A stretch of 43,939 bases of DNA from an uncultured Fretibacterium sp. (GTDB taxonomy: Bacteria; Synergistota; Synergistia; Synergistales; Aminobacteriaceae), in assembly GCA_937900285.1 (NCBI GenBank), contig CALCEM010000019.1:1-43939 (forward strand), given 5' to 3'. The translations under genes and the position numbers were made by a program. How positions within the stretch are numbered: the first letter of the stretch is position 1; every line of letters begins with the position of its first letter. Below the pieces are notes generated by a model. It was given only the letters and a program-made list of their open reading frames with translations. It ran no database searches and was not told the DNA's origin. Positions 1 to 7,840 of the stretch are shown here, piece by piece.

Positions 1-6
1 CCCCCC
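1..6 (-). repeat. G tract (at least 6) inside the left glycosyltransferase, cut by the edge
   Basis: The window begins with six Cs, which read as six Gs at the 3' limit of the visible glycosyltransferase reading frame. The true length is unknown because the sequence stops here. A similar G9 tract splits a surface protein at 31465-31473. Confidence 0.5.
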
Positions 7-272
7 TCAGTATTATATGCAATATTCAGCGCGGTATTTCTGGCTTTGCAGGCACCTGAATTTTTTTCATGCTGAACATATTTTATTCTGGAATCATTTT
101 GCGCATAAGTATTCACCATTTGTTTAACGCCGTCCCTAAATTCATAATCCGCAGGACTGTCATCAACCACAATTAAATTCCAATTTGTATAAGTCTGAGC
201 TAAAACACTTTTTAAAGCGCGTTCAACCATTTCGGGTTTACGTTTGCACGTTGTAATTACGGCTGTAATCAT
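1..272 (-). CDS. Family 2 glycosyltransferase, N-terminal 90 residues (cut by left edge)
   Basis: The minus-strand frame opens with ATG at 272 and runs off the window after 90 codons. It starts with a short beta strand (ITAVITTCKR), then KSVLAQTYTNWNLIVVDD, with the DD of the GT-A nucleotide-sugar site, and then NSGACKARNTALNIA, the family 2 motif that normally precedes the second acidic metal-binding motif. These are the N-terminal signatures of GT2 enzymes, which transfer a sugar from a nucleotide-activated donor, usually at the cytoplasmic membrane for surface glycan assembly. The start is supported by AGGAGAG a few bases upstream. The gene points away from uvrB. The visible part stops in a run of at least six Gs (coding strand) just where the Gly-Glu/Gly-Lys turn of the family is expected. 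Sugar and acceptor cannot be predicted. Confidence 0.88.
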   Translation of the reverse strand, partial: MITAVITTCKRKPEMVERALKSVLAQTYTNWNLIVVDDSPADYEFRDGVKQMVNTYAQNDSRIKYVQHEKNSGACKARNTALNIAYNTEG

Positions 273-347
273 AAATAATTTACTCTCCTGAATTTAAAAA
301 TTTTTCGTATTATACTATTAAAAATATTTATCTCAGGAGCTTTCAAC
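273..347. promoter_or_regulatory. Divergent intergenic region with two overlapping -10-like boxes
   Basis: This 75-base gap separates the left glycosyltransferase from uvrB. TATAAT on the minus strand (314-309) overlaps TATACT on the plus strand (311-316). Neither has a convincing -35 box, so promoter calls here are weak. AGGAG at 334-338 serves uvrB. Confidence 0.3.
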
Positions 348-2330
348 TTGAACAAAAATTTTATTTTGCACTCGAATTTTTTGCCGGCAGGTGATCAGCC
401 TCAAGCCATTAAAAATATTTTGACCAGCATCAAGAATAATAATAAATTCCAAACTTTAATGGGCGTGACAGGCAGCGGAAAAACTTTCACAATGGCAAAT
501 ATTATAACTGAATTAAATCGCCCAACCCTCGTTATTGCTCATAATAAAACGTTAGCTGCTCAACTTTACAGCGAATTTAAAAATTTTTTTCCGGAAAATG
601 CTGTACATTATTTCGTGAGCTATTATGATTATTACCAGCCCGAAGCGTATATACCTCAAAGCGATACTTACATCGAGAAAGACGCATCAATTAATTCCAG
701 GATCGAAAGTTTACGGCTTGCAGCAACTAAAGCATTAATCGAACGCAGGGATGTCCTGATTGTTGCGAGCGTGTCATGTATTTACGGACTCGGCATAAAA
801 GATAATTACGAGAATGCAATTATAAAATTTAAAATCGGCGACAAAATAGATTTATATGAATTTTTGAAGAATTTAACATTAAATTTTTATGAGCGTAATG
901 ATTATTCACCGGAACCCGGCAAATTTAGGGTACACGGCGATACAGTTGAAATTTTTCCGGCTTATGATAATGAGAGCTGCATACAAATAATTTTTTTTGA
1001 TGACGAGATCGAAAGCATAAATATTATTAATCCAATCACATTTAAAATTATTGAACGCGTAAAAGAAGCCTCAATTTTTCCGGCAAAACATTACATAACC
1101 CAAGACGACGCTATAAAAAAAGCACGTCCGCTGATACTCGAAGAGCTGGAACAAACCGAAAAAAATTTTATTGCTCAAAATAAATTAATTGAAGCTCAAC
1201 GAATTAAAACGCGAACTTTATACGATCTAGAAATGTTAAATGAGGCTGGATATTGTTCTGGAATTGAAAATTATTCAGTGTGGCTTGATGGCCGTGAACA
1301 TGGTGAACCGCCTGGGACTTTAATAGATTTTTTCCCGGATGATTTTTTAATGTTTGTCGATGAATCGCATATTACACTGCCTCAAATTCGCGGAATGTTC
1401 AACGGTGACAGAGCGCGTAAAATTTCGCTGGTTGAAAATGGTTTCAGGCTGCCTTCATGTCTTGATAACCGTCCGCTAGAATGGCAGGAATTTGAAAATA
1501 AAATTAATCAGGTAATATTTGTTTCTGCGACTCCCGGAGATTTTGAATTAAATCAAGGAAACATAACCGAACAAATTATAAGACCGACCGGAATTCCCGA
1601 CCCTGAAGTTAAAATTTATCCGGCAAAAAATCAAATTGATGATTTAATTTTCAGATTGCGCGAAATTTCAAATAATAACGAACGTGCATTAATTTTAACG
1701 CTGACCAAAAAATCATCTGAGGATTTAGCGGAATATTTGCGGGAATTAAAATTTAAAGTTAAATATATACATTCTGAGTTAAATACTTTTGAGCGTGCTG
1801 AATTAATTCGGGATTTACGTTCGGGAAAAATAAATATTTTGGTCGGGATAAATTTATTACGAGAGGGGATGGACTTACCTGAAGTTACGTTAGTTGCGAT
1901 TTTGGATGCTGACCGCGAGGGATATTTACGTTCATATAGATCATTAATTCAAATTATTGGGCGTGCTGCAAGAAATTTAAAGAGCCGTGTAATTTTGTAC
2001 GCTGACAATTTAACCGGGAGCATTTCGCAAACTGTAAACGAGACCGAACGCCGGAGGAACCTGCAAATAGAATTTAATTTAAAAAATAATATTATTCCGA
2101 AGAGCATTAACAAGAAAATTATAAATTTATTACCGCCAGAACTTGAAAGAGCGTTTAATAAAAATAAAAATTCTGACGGCAAAAAATCAAAGCATGAAAA
2201 CATTAATTTAAGCATTTCGCAGCTTGAACAGGCCATGTGGGAAGCAGTCGAAAAATTAGATTTTGAACGGGCTGCATTTTTGCGCGATAAAATTAACGAA
2301 ATTAATCAAAGCAATATTAAGACTAAATAG
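348..2330 (+). CDS. uvrB: Excinuclease ABC subunit B (UvrB)
   Basis: UvrB is the damage-verifying helicase-like subunit of nucleotide excision repair. It is loaded by UvrA and then recruits UvrC for the dual incision. Visible in order: Walker A GVTGSGKT (39-46), the Tyr-rich beta-hairpin that probes DNA (YYDYYQPEAYIPQSDTYIEK, 92-111), the DESH box near 340, the SATPG motif, the helicase motif VGINLLREGMDLPEV, the arginine motif QIIGRAARN, and a C-terminal UVR coiled-coil (LEQAMWEAVEKLDFERAAFLRDKI region) that contacts UvrC. Length is 660 residues, normal for the family. TTG at 348 is chosen because AGGAG (334-338) lies 9 bases upstream. It stands alone between glycan-type genes, and its stop overlaps the convergent fucosyltransferase stop by 8 bases. 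Confidence 0.98.
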   Translation: MNKNFILHSNFLPAGDQPQAIKNILTSIKNNNKFQTLMGVTGSGKTFTMANIITELNRPTLVIAHNKTLAAQLYSEFKNFFPENAVHYFVSYYDYYQPEAYIPQSDTYIEKDASINSRIESLRLAATKALIERRDVLIVASVSCIYGLGIKDNYENAIIKFKIGDKIDLYEFLKNLTLNFYERNDYSPEPGKFRVHGDTVEIFPAYDNESCIQIIFFDDEIESINIINPITFKIIERVKEASIFPAKHYITQDDAIKKARPLILEELEQTEKNFIAQNKLIEAQRIKTRTLYDLEMLNEAGYCSGIENYSVWLDGREHGEPPGTLIDFFPDDFLMFVDESHITLPQIRGMFNGDRARKISLVENGFRLPSCLDNRPLEWQEFENKINQVIFVSATPGDFELNQGNITEQIIRPTGIPDPEVKIYPAKNQIDDLIFRLREISNNNERALILTLTKKSSEDLAEYLRELKFKVKYIHSELNTFERAELIRDLRSGKINILVGINLLREGMDLPEVTLVAILDADREGYLRSYRSLIQIIGRAARNLKSRVILYADNLTGSISQTVNETERRRNLQIEFNLKNNIIPKSINKKIINLLPPELERAFNKNKNSDGKKSKHENINLSISQLEQAMWEAVEKLDFERAAFLRDKINEINQSNIKTK

Positions 2331-3249
2331 AACGCCTTTCAACTTCTAAACCAATATCGCCGGAAGCGTCGACATCTTTCATAAAATATTTTGCCGGTGA
2401 TATTAAAATTACATCTGGGTTTTCGTTTAACTCTGCTGCCCAGATTGAAAAATTACTCGGTCCCTTAATTATATTTTTGCATTTCGTCATTAATGCCATG
2501 TCCTGCGGAGGGTTTTCGCCTTCAACAAAATTAAATTTTAAATCGTGAAACATTTCAGGCAAATTTTTTTTACACCATTCGAGATCATCGCTAAATACAA
2601 AAAATTCTGGATCGCTTGTTAATTCGAGCATTTTATTTACAGAACTTTTAATATAATTGACATTGGAATATGTAAACTTTGAATTAACTTTATCGCCCCG
2701 CCTAATATGAAACGCCACGGAATTACACGAAATAATTTTATTGTAATCCGGGTGATTAAATAATTTTTCATCAAATTTAAATTTATGTTTGATTAATTCA
2801 TTAATATCCCATTCGTAAAAAGTTCCGTTTAAATATATATCGCCCGGAAGTTCTTTTATTTCATCAGCAGAAATTTCAGCATTTTGGTGCAGTCTAGAAA
2901 TTAAATCTACGCTTCTTTTTTCGCCGATAAAATATCCCTTCTCGATTAAACCTGATACACGAATCATTTTGCGAATTAATCTTTTAAAAATATTATATTT
3001 ATGCACTGGTTTTCGAGAAATATAATTACTCACCGCCCGTCCTGGACATATTTTCCAAATTTCTTTTAATGTCGCTTGTCGTTCCGTAATATTTGGGAAG
3101 CACCATAAACAGTAAGGACGAAATTTATTACACAAGCCAGAATAATTATCGATCAATAATTCCGTATTTAATCTTTTAGCGAACGAAAGCCCCGAAGCAA
3201 AATGGCTCATTTGATCTCCCATTCCAGAAAAAATATTTGTGATGATCAT
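2323..3249 (-). CDS. Family 11 glycosyltransferase, probable alpha-1,2-fucosyltransferase
   Basis: This 308-residue protein begins MIITNIFSGMGDQMSHFASG, the N-terminal GxGxQM(F) loop of family GT11, and carries the hallmark HIRRGD motif at about residues 182-187 (GDP-fucose binding). Family 11 enzymes transfer fucose from GDP-fucose to galactose-type acceptors during surface polysaccharide assembly; donor and acceptor here are inferred from the family only. The ATG start matches family N-termini, and a TGA lies three codons upstream in the same frame, so no longer protein is possible. It lies in the same direction as, and 141 bases downstream of, flgI, yet has its own excellent promoter (TTGACA at 3345-3340, TACAAT at 3323-3318) followed at once by a pentanucleotide repeat. 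Variable expression is therefore likely. Confidence 0.88.
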   Translation of the reverse strand: MIITNIFSGMGDQMSHFASGLSFAKRLNTELLIDNYSGLCNKFRPYCLWCFPNITERQATLKEIWKICPGRAVSNYISRKPVHKYNIFKRLIRKMIRVSGLIEKGYFIGEKRSVDLISRLHQNAEISADEIKELPGDIYLNGTFYEWDINELIKHKFKFDEKLFNHPDYNKIISCNSVAFHIRRGDKVNSKFTYSNVNYIKSSVNKMLELTSDPEFFVFSDDLEWCKKNLPEMFHDLKFNFVEGENPPQDMALMTKCKNIIKGPSNFSIWAAELNENPDVILISPAKYFMKDVDASGDIGLEVERRSI

Positions 3250-3289
3250 GAGAGATCACCACATTTACAAAAGACATTAATCAGGCTTC

Positions 3290-3317
3290 GGTGAGGTGAG
3301 GTGAGGTGAGGTGAGGT
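3290..3317 (-). repeat. Pentanucleotide tandem repeat (ACCTC)5.6 at the fucosyltransferase transcription start
   Basis: On the minus strand there are five perfect ACCTC copies plus ACC (plus strand: GGTGA units). The repeat begins on the first base after the -10 hexamer, so transcription should start within it. The unit is not a multiple of three, and the repeat ends about 40 bases before the fucosyltransferase ATG. Confidence 0.95.
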
Positions 3318-3345
3318 ATTGTACACTTTCATTTTACTCTGTCAA
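3318..3345 (-). promoter_or_regulatory. Sigma-70-type promoter of the fucosyltransferase gene
   Basis: The minus strand reads TTGACA (3345-3340), 16 bases, TACAAT (3323-3318): a perfect -35 and a five-of-six -10. The predicted start point falls about 6-8 bases further on, inside the pentamer repeat. The same spacing and repeat placement occur at 15408-15464. Confidence 0.7.
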
Positions 3346-3390
3346 ACTCCTTTCATTGTATTTTCATTTTATATTCAAAAAATTTTTAAT

Positions 3391-4515
3391 TTACATCGTA
3401 ACAAGTTCACCGTGTAAAGCTCCAGCGCGATCGATCGCCTGCAAAATTTCAATAATATCTCTCGGAGTCGCAGATAATCCGTTTAACACTCTCACTAAAT
3501 CCCGCACGGTCGTAGTCGCCGGCATCGCTATCATGTGAGAACCTTCCTCATTTACTCCGATATTTGTTTGTGGTGTCGCAACCGTCTGGCCTTCGCTGAA
3601 TGGTTCAGGCTGTGAAACATTTTCAGTCTCATCAATCGTAACGGTTAAATTTCCGTGCGAAACTGCTACTGAACTTATTTTTACATCTCCACCCATTACA
3701 ACAGTGCCGGTTCTCTCGTTTACTGCAACTTTTGCAGAAGTGTCCGGAGTAATTTCTAATTTTTCCATGTTCGCTAAAAATGCCGTCGGGGCTGCTACAT
3801 ATGGTCCAGGCAAATTTACAACAACTCGCCCAGCATCTGATGGAAATGCTACAGCTCCAAAATATCTGTTTATTACGTCCGCTATCCTCTGAGCCGTCGT
3901 GAAATCCGGATCATGTAATAACAAAGCTATTTGACCACGTGATGTATATTCGCTCGGCACTTCGCGTTCAATAATTGCGCCACCGGGTAAACGTCCAACA
4001 GTCGGAATATTTTGCGTGCTTGATCCTCCACGACCTTGCGCGCTCATTCCTCCAACCATTACGGGGCCTTGCGCAACCGCGTAAACTTTTCCGTCAGCAG
4101 CTCGTAAAGGCGATTGAACTAATACACCTCCCTGCAAACTCGAAGCATTTCCCATCGTGCTGACATTTACATCAATTTTTTGGCCGGCTCTAACATACGG
4201 AGGCAACATCGCAGTTAATGAAACAACAGCAATATTTCTAGTTCTGACTGATCTAGCATCAAGCGTAACTCCAAAATTTCGCATCATGTTACGCATCATT
4301 TGTATTGCCATCGTCGAATTATCGCCAGTCCCGTTTAAACCCGTCACAAGTCCGATCCCGCTTAATTGATTCCCCCGCGCTCCTTCAATGTCTACAATAT
4401 CCTTTATTCTTACTGACGGATGAACTTCAGAAAAATCCATGCCAGAATAATTTAAAGCATACGCAACATTTATATTTATTAAAATTAAAATTATCGCGTT
4501 AAAAAATTTTTTCAT
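3391..4515 (-). CDS. flgI: Flagellar P-ring protein FlgI
   Basis: FlgI assembles in the periplasm into the P ring, the bushing around the flagellar rod in the peptidoglycan layer. The 374-residue protein has a signal peptide (MKKFFNAIILILININVAYA) and then the conserved run VRIKDIVDIEGARGNQLSGIGLVTGLNGTGDN, the RNIAVVSLTAMLPPYVRAGQKIDV segment, and the C-terminal RDLVRVLNGLSATPRDIIEILQAIDRAGALHGELV that closes family members. Length is typical. It is the last gene of the flagellar run, three bases after flgH. The usual next gene, a rod-cap or rod-binding protein such as FlgJ, is absent; the fucosyltransferase follows instead. Confidence 0.97.
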   Translation of the reverse strand: MKKFFNAIILILININVAYALNYSGMDFSEVHPSVRIKDIVDIEGARGNQLSGIGLVTGLNGTGDNSTMAIQMMRNMMRNFGVTLDARSVRTRNIAVVSLTAMLPPYVRAGQKIDVNVSTMGNASSLQGGVLVQSPLRAADGKVYAVAQGPVMVGGMSAQGRGGSSTQNIPTVGRLPGGAIIEREVPSEYTSRGQIALLLHDPDFTTAQRIADVINRYFGAVAFPSDAGRVVVNLPGPYVAAPTAFLANMEKLEITPDTSAKVAVNERTGTVVMGGDVKISSVAVSHGNLTVTIDETENVSQPEPFSEGQTVATPQTNIGVNEEGSHMIAMPATTTVRDLVRVLNGLSATPRDIIEILQAIDRAGALHGELVTM

Positions 4516-4518
4516 GAC

Positions 4519-5109
4519 TTATAACACCGTTTGTAAAATTCGCGTGACTATACCGGGATTTTGTGTCCTCGAAATCGTTCCGTGCCCCTTCACTGATAAT
4601 TCTGCGTTCGCTACTAATTTGCTGTTTATTTCGTTATCGCTGTTTACATCTTGAGGCCGTATCACTCCAATTAATTGAAACTGTAAAATTTCTTCGCTCG
4701 TCCTTATATCTCTCGTGCCCTCAATTATTAAATTTCCATTCGGCAAAACTTCCGTCACAAGACATGCAAGAGTCCCGGTCGCGTGATGTTTGCGCTCAAT
4801 TGATCCATCTCCTGCGCTGGCACTTGAACCAGAAAACGAAAGGCCGCGTAAAATTTTTAAAATCCCAGTCCCATCCGTAAATGAATGATTCGCGCTCTTT
4901 TGTATATCCATTGTCGATTCATCTTTTGCATCCGTACGCTCGTCTATTAAAACCGTAACTATATCACCAACTCGCCCCGGCCTCTCGTCCGCAAACCAGT
5001 TAGCATTATCGTTCCATAATGATTGAGCATGTAAACTCCCAGTCAGCATAAAAAATATTAATATTATTCCGGCAATAAAAATTTTTTTCATTTTCATTTT
5101 CATTTTCAT
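4519..5109 (-). CDS. flgH: Flagellar L-ring protein FlgH
   Basis: FlgH forms the outer-membrane L ring of the flagellar basal body. The 196-residue protein shows the family core (SLWNDNANWFADERPGRVGDIVTVLIDERTDAKDES, then GTLACLVTEVLPNGNLIIEGTRDIRTSEEILQFQLIGVIRPQDV and the ending NPGIVTRILQTVL). Most proteobacterial FlgH proteins are lipoproteins, but the leader here ends LTGSLHAQSL with no lipobox cysteine, so the product looks like a signal peptidase I substrate. The first ATG overlaps the flgA stop (ATGA), suggesting translational coupling. The reading frame starts with a fourfold in-frame ATGAAA repeat, so four Met codons (residues 1, 3, 5, 7) could each initiate. Confidence 0.96.
   Translation of the reverse strand: MKMKMKMKKIFIAGIILIFFMLTGSLHAQSLWNDNANWFADERPGRVGDIVTVLIDERTDAKDESTMDIQKSANHSFTDGTGILKILRGLSFSGSSASAGDGSIERKHHATGTLACLVTEVLPNGNLIIEGTRDIRTSEEILQFQLIGVIRPQDVNSDNEINSKLVANAELSVKGHGTISRTQNPGIVTRILQTVL
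5086..5109 (-). repeat. flgH: In-frame hexanucleotide repeat (ATGAAA)4 at the flgH start
   Basis: Four perfect ATGAAA units encode Met-Lys four times at the start of FlgH. Copy-number change would add or remove Met-Lys pairs and start codons without changing frame. Confidence 0.9.
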
Positions 5110-6128
5110 CTGATCTCAACCTCCACCAAATTTAGATTTATTATACGCGCTTGTAATATTGCTTGTTTATTATCAGATCGGCGGACTTTTACAACATCTC
5201 CGGGCGCACCATCCTCCATTAAAATCCCATCGAGTTCGGCTTTAGCTCCTTTGAATCTCGCAACAATCTTAACGCGTTGACCCTTCTTTATAATATTCGC
5301 GCTCGTAAAAGAATTTAACATTATCGCTTCACCCTGTTTTATATTCCTGTTTGAAATATTTCCGCGAACTTCGTTTAAATTCGTTGCGTAAACACCAGGC
5401 CGGTTTATTATCATTGGCCGCACCGTTAAATTTCCAGTTAAAAATTTTTCGCCGCGTTTAATATTTCTGGTTGCAAATACTACATTTTGAGACCAGGTTA
5501 ATTTAACGGGTAAATTTTTTATTTTGCCGGAATTGTCTTTAAATCTTAACGTAACGGCAGGCGTACCGGGTATTAAACTCGAAGGATCAATTAATTTCCC
5601 AGCTGGAATTTTATTATTATTGCCATTGATCGAAATTTCTATATTTCCGTTCCATGAAGCTAAATTTTTTAAAGTGTTTTCGAGTTCCTTTAATTTATTT
5701 TGATCGCCATCATTTAAATTATAATTCTCGTTTACGTTTATGTCGGCTGTTTCCGTAAAATTTCCTTCATAGTCAGGATACTCAAATTTTACATTTAACG
5801 GCATATATAACTGAATTTGAACATCATCCGCACCACTTGAATTAATCGCGTTTAAAACTTCACTGCGAGTCAAAATATTTTTATTCAAATTAAAATTTAT
5901 TTCGGCCAGCGCTTTACGGTTTGAACGACTTCCTCCCGAAATTTTCGCTATATCTCCGAGCGTAAAATTATTTTTATTTATGTAAATTAATTCTGGAATT
6001 TCAATTTTTATATTTTGAGCAGCATATACATAATAAATATTTTTTTCGCACGACAATAAAATTATTAACACAAAAAAAAGTCGGAGCGCTCTTAACTCCG
6101 GCCTCGTAAAAAATTTTTTCATGATCAT
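5106..6128 (-). CDS. flgA: Flagellar P-ring assembly chaperone FlgA
   Basis: FlgA is the periplasmic chaperone for FlgI polymerisation. The 340-residue protein has an N-terminal membrane or signal segment (LRLFFVLIILLSCEKNIYYVYAA). Its C-terminal half carries the SAF-type fold: ATRNIKRGEKFLTGNLTVRPM, IKQGEAIMLNSFTSANIIKKGQRVKIVARF and APGDVVKVRRSDNKQAILQARI, the conserved ending. The middle, about residues 50-190, is poorly conserved and Asn-rich, which accounts for a length above that of enteric FlgA. ATG at 6128 follows the flgG stop directly with no gap, and a second ATG lies two codons in. The stop overlaps the flgH start. Confidence 0.93.
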   Translation of the reverse strand: MIMKKFFTRPELRALRLFFVLIILLSCEKNIYYVYAAQNIKIEIPELIYINKNNFTLGDIAKISGGSRSNRKALAEINFNLNKNILTRSEVLNAINSSGADDVQIQLYMPLNVKFEYPDYEGNFTETADINVNENYNLNDGDQNKLKELENTLKNLASWNGNIEISINGNNNKIPAGKLIDPSSLIPGTPAVTLRFKDNSGKIKNLPVKLTWSQNVVFATRNIKRGEKFLTGNLTVRPMIINRPGVYATNLNEVRGNISNRNIKQGEAIMLNSFTSANIIKKGQRVKIVARFKGAKAELDGILMEDGAPGDVVKVRRSDNKQAILQARIINLNLVEVEIR

Positions 6129-6920
6129 TTAACGTTTTATGCCGTTAGCAATCCGCAATAAATCATCCGCCGTCTGAATTCCCTTTGAATTTGCCTCGTA
6201 AGCACGTTGAGCCACGATCATTTCTACCATTTCCTCGACAACTTCAACATTTGACATTTCTATAACTTTTTGGCGAACTTGGGGCATTCCGTCCTCTCCG
6301 GGATTTCCTGTTATTGGGTCTCCGCTCGCATCAGTCTGAACAAATAAACGATCTCCAACTGCTCTCAAACCTCCGGGATTTATAAATCTTGCGAGTTCTA
6401 TTTGTCCCAATTCCTGTAATTCCGTTTCATTCGCCAATCTTACGCTTACGATACCTGTCGGCGATAATTGAATGTCTACAGCATCCTGAGGTATAGTGAT
6501 AGCAGGCTCCAATAATAAACCATCTTCGTTTACAATTTGTCCCTCGTCATCGATCTGCCAAGAACCTCCGCGAGTATATGCTATAGTTCCATCGGACATT
6601 GTCACCTGAAAAAACGCATTCCCCTCAACGATCGCCCAGTCAAGCGGCCCATCAGTAATTTGAAAATTTCCCTGCGTCTGAAATGATGGTGTAGCATTTA
6701 CACGAGTTCCAAGACCAACCTGCACACCAGTCGGCACGAGCGAATTGGGTTCAATCGGTGCACCGGGTTCTCGCCAAATCTGGTACATTAAATCCTCAAA
6801 ATCTGCACGGCGCTTTTTGTAACCTTGAGTATTAACGTTTGCCAAGTTATGCGTAACAACATCAAGATGAGTCTGCTGCGCTATCATTCCAGAAGCACTC
6901 GTCCATAATGAACGTAACAT
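6129..6920 (-). CDS. flgG: Flagellar distal rod protein FlgG
   Basis: FlgG polymerises into the distal rod of the flagellar axial structure. The 263-residue protein has the rod/hook N-terminal helix (MLRSLWTSASGMIAQQTHLDVVTHNLANVNTQGYKKRRADFEDLMYQ), the FlgG-specific segment (VPTGVQVGLGTRVNATPSFQTQGNFQITDGPLDWAIVEGNAFFQV), and the C-terminal helix (MSNVEVVEEMVEMIVAQRAYEANSKGIQTADDLLRIANGI). Length equals that of typical FlgG. It follows flgF by 44 bases and directly abuts flgA, in the same direction. Confidence 0.98.
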   Translation of the reverse strand: MLRSLWTSASGMIAQQTHLDVVTHNLANVNTQGYKKRRADFEDLMYQIWREPGAPIEPNSLVPTGVQVGLGTRVNATPSFQTQGNFQITDGPLDWAIVEGNAFFQVTMSDGTIAYTRGGSWQIDDEGQIVNEDGLLLEPAITIPQDAVDIQLSPTGIVSVRLANETELQELGQIELARFINPGGLRAVGDRLFVQTDASGDPITGNPGEDGMPQVRQKVIEMSNVEVVEEMVEMIVAQRAYEANSKGIQTADDLLRIANGIKR

Positions 6921-6964
6921 TTTTTATAACGCCTCCCAGTAATTTAAAATTTTATTTTTTTATT

Positions 6965-7774
6965 TTATCCTCTGCTGTATGACGTAATTAATTTTTGCGT
7001 CTGTTCGTCGTGAGTCATTAAAGCCTTTGAAGCTCCTTCGTAAACTCTTTGAGCCTCGATCATTCGCGTCATCTCTTCGACTACTCCAACGTTTGAAACT
7101 TCGTAAGAGCCTCCGAAAATTCTAACGTTCGCAACTGGTTGAGCTTCGCCTGATTGTTCTGTTACAGCTAATAAATTCCCGCTGATTTGCCTTAAATATG
7201 TAGGATTCTCAAAATTAAATACTGTAACTTGTCCAACGTTATCACCATCCACTATAATTTGGCCGGTTCTCGTAACTTCAATTTTTCCCGCGCCCTGTCC
7301 GATCGAAATTTCTCCGCCGTTGCCCTGCAATAATAATCCTTCAGGTGTAACAATATTATTTGTTCCGCTTAATGTAAAATTCCCGGCTCTCGTGTAATAA
7401 GTATTTCCAGCCGTATCAGCCACCGCAAAAAATCCCGGCCCATCGATCGCCATATCCAAAGGATTATCAGTCGTTTTTACAATGCCGGGACTCGTGTCCA
7501 TTACATCCTCTGAAAAAATGCTCGCGAGCGCTAACGTCCCGATGGTCTGCTTGCCCTTCCAGTTCATCGTAAAAGGAGGATAGGTCATTATTTTCATTTC
7601 GGCATCTTCTGAAACTTTTTCTATTCTGTCTAAATATGCACTAAAATCCGCGTTAGCACTCACACGGCGTTTATATCCTGCTGTATCAACGTTGGCTAAA
7701 TTATTCGTAATAACATCTAAATTTGTTTCCTGTACTAACATGGCCGAAGCTGCTGAATATAATCCTCTGTGCAT
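6965..7774 (-). CDS. flgF: Flagellar proximal rod / hook-basal body protein FlgF
   Basis: This is a second rod-family protein (269 residues). Its N-terminal helix (MHRGLYSAASAMLVQETNLDVITNNLANVDTAGYKRR) and C-terminal helix (EVSNVGVVEEMTRMIEAQRVYEGASKALMTHDEQTQKLITSY) are those of FlgE/F/G proteins. Its place directly before flgG and its shorter, more divergent centre fit FlgF of the proximal rod. A GAGGTG ribosome binding site precedes the ATG. Between it and mreB lies a degenerate AT pentamer repeat (7809-7838). A FlgG paralogue is the alternative name; the family is certain. Confidence 0.92.
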   Translation of the reverse strand: MHRGLYSAASAMLVQETNLDVITNNLANVDTAGYKRRVSANADFSAYLDRIEKVSEDAEMKIMTYPPFTMNWKGKQTIGTLALASIFSEDVMDTSPGIVKTTDNPLDMAIDGPGFFAVADTAGNTYYTRAGNFTLSGTNNIVTPEGLLLQGNGGEISIGQGAGKIEVTRTGQIIVDGDNVGQVTVFNFENPTYLRQISGNLLAVTEQSGEAQPVANVRIFGGSYEVSNVGVVEEMTRMIEAQRVYEGASKALMTHDEQTQKLITSYSRG

Positions 7775-7808
7775 TTTTTATTTTTCACCTCACTTAAAAA
7801 TTCTTTAC

Positions 7809-7838
7809 TTAATTTAATTTAATTTAACTTAACTTAAA
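7809..7838 (-). repeat. Degenerate AT-rich pentanucleotide repeat between mreB and flgF
   Basis: On the plus strand three TTAAT units are followed by two TTAAC and one TTAAA. It fills most of the 66-base gap, just downstream of the mreB stop. Because the copies have diverged and the composition is AT-rich, it may be inert. Confidence 0.6.
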
Positions 7839-7840
7839 AT

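Noticed and set aside
991..998. T8 tracts in uvrB (here) and in the protease (12360-12367) as slippage sites
   Set aside because: Both reading frames are intact and such T runs are common in this AT-rich sequence.
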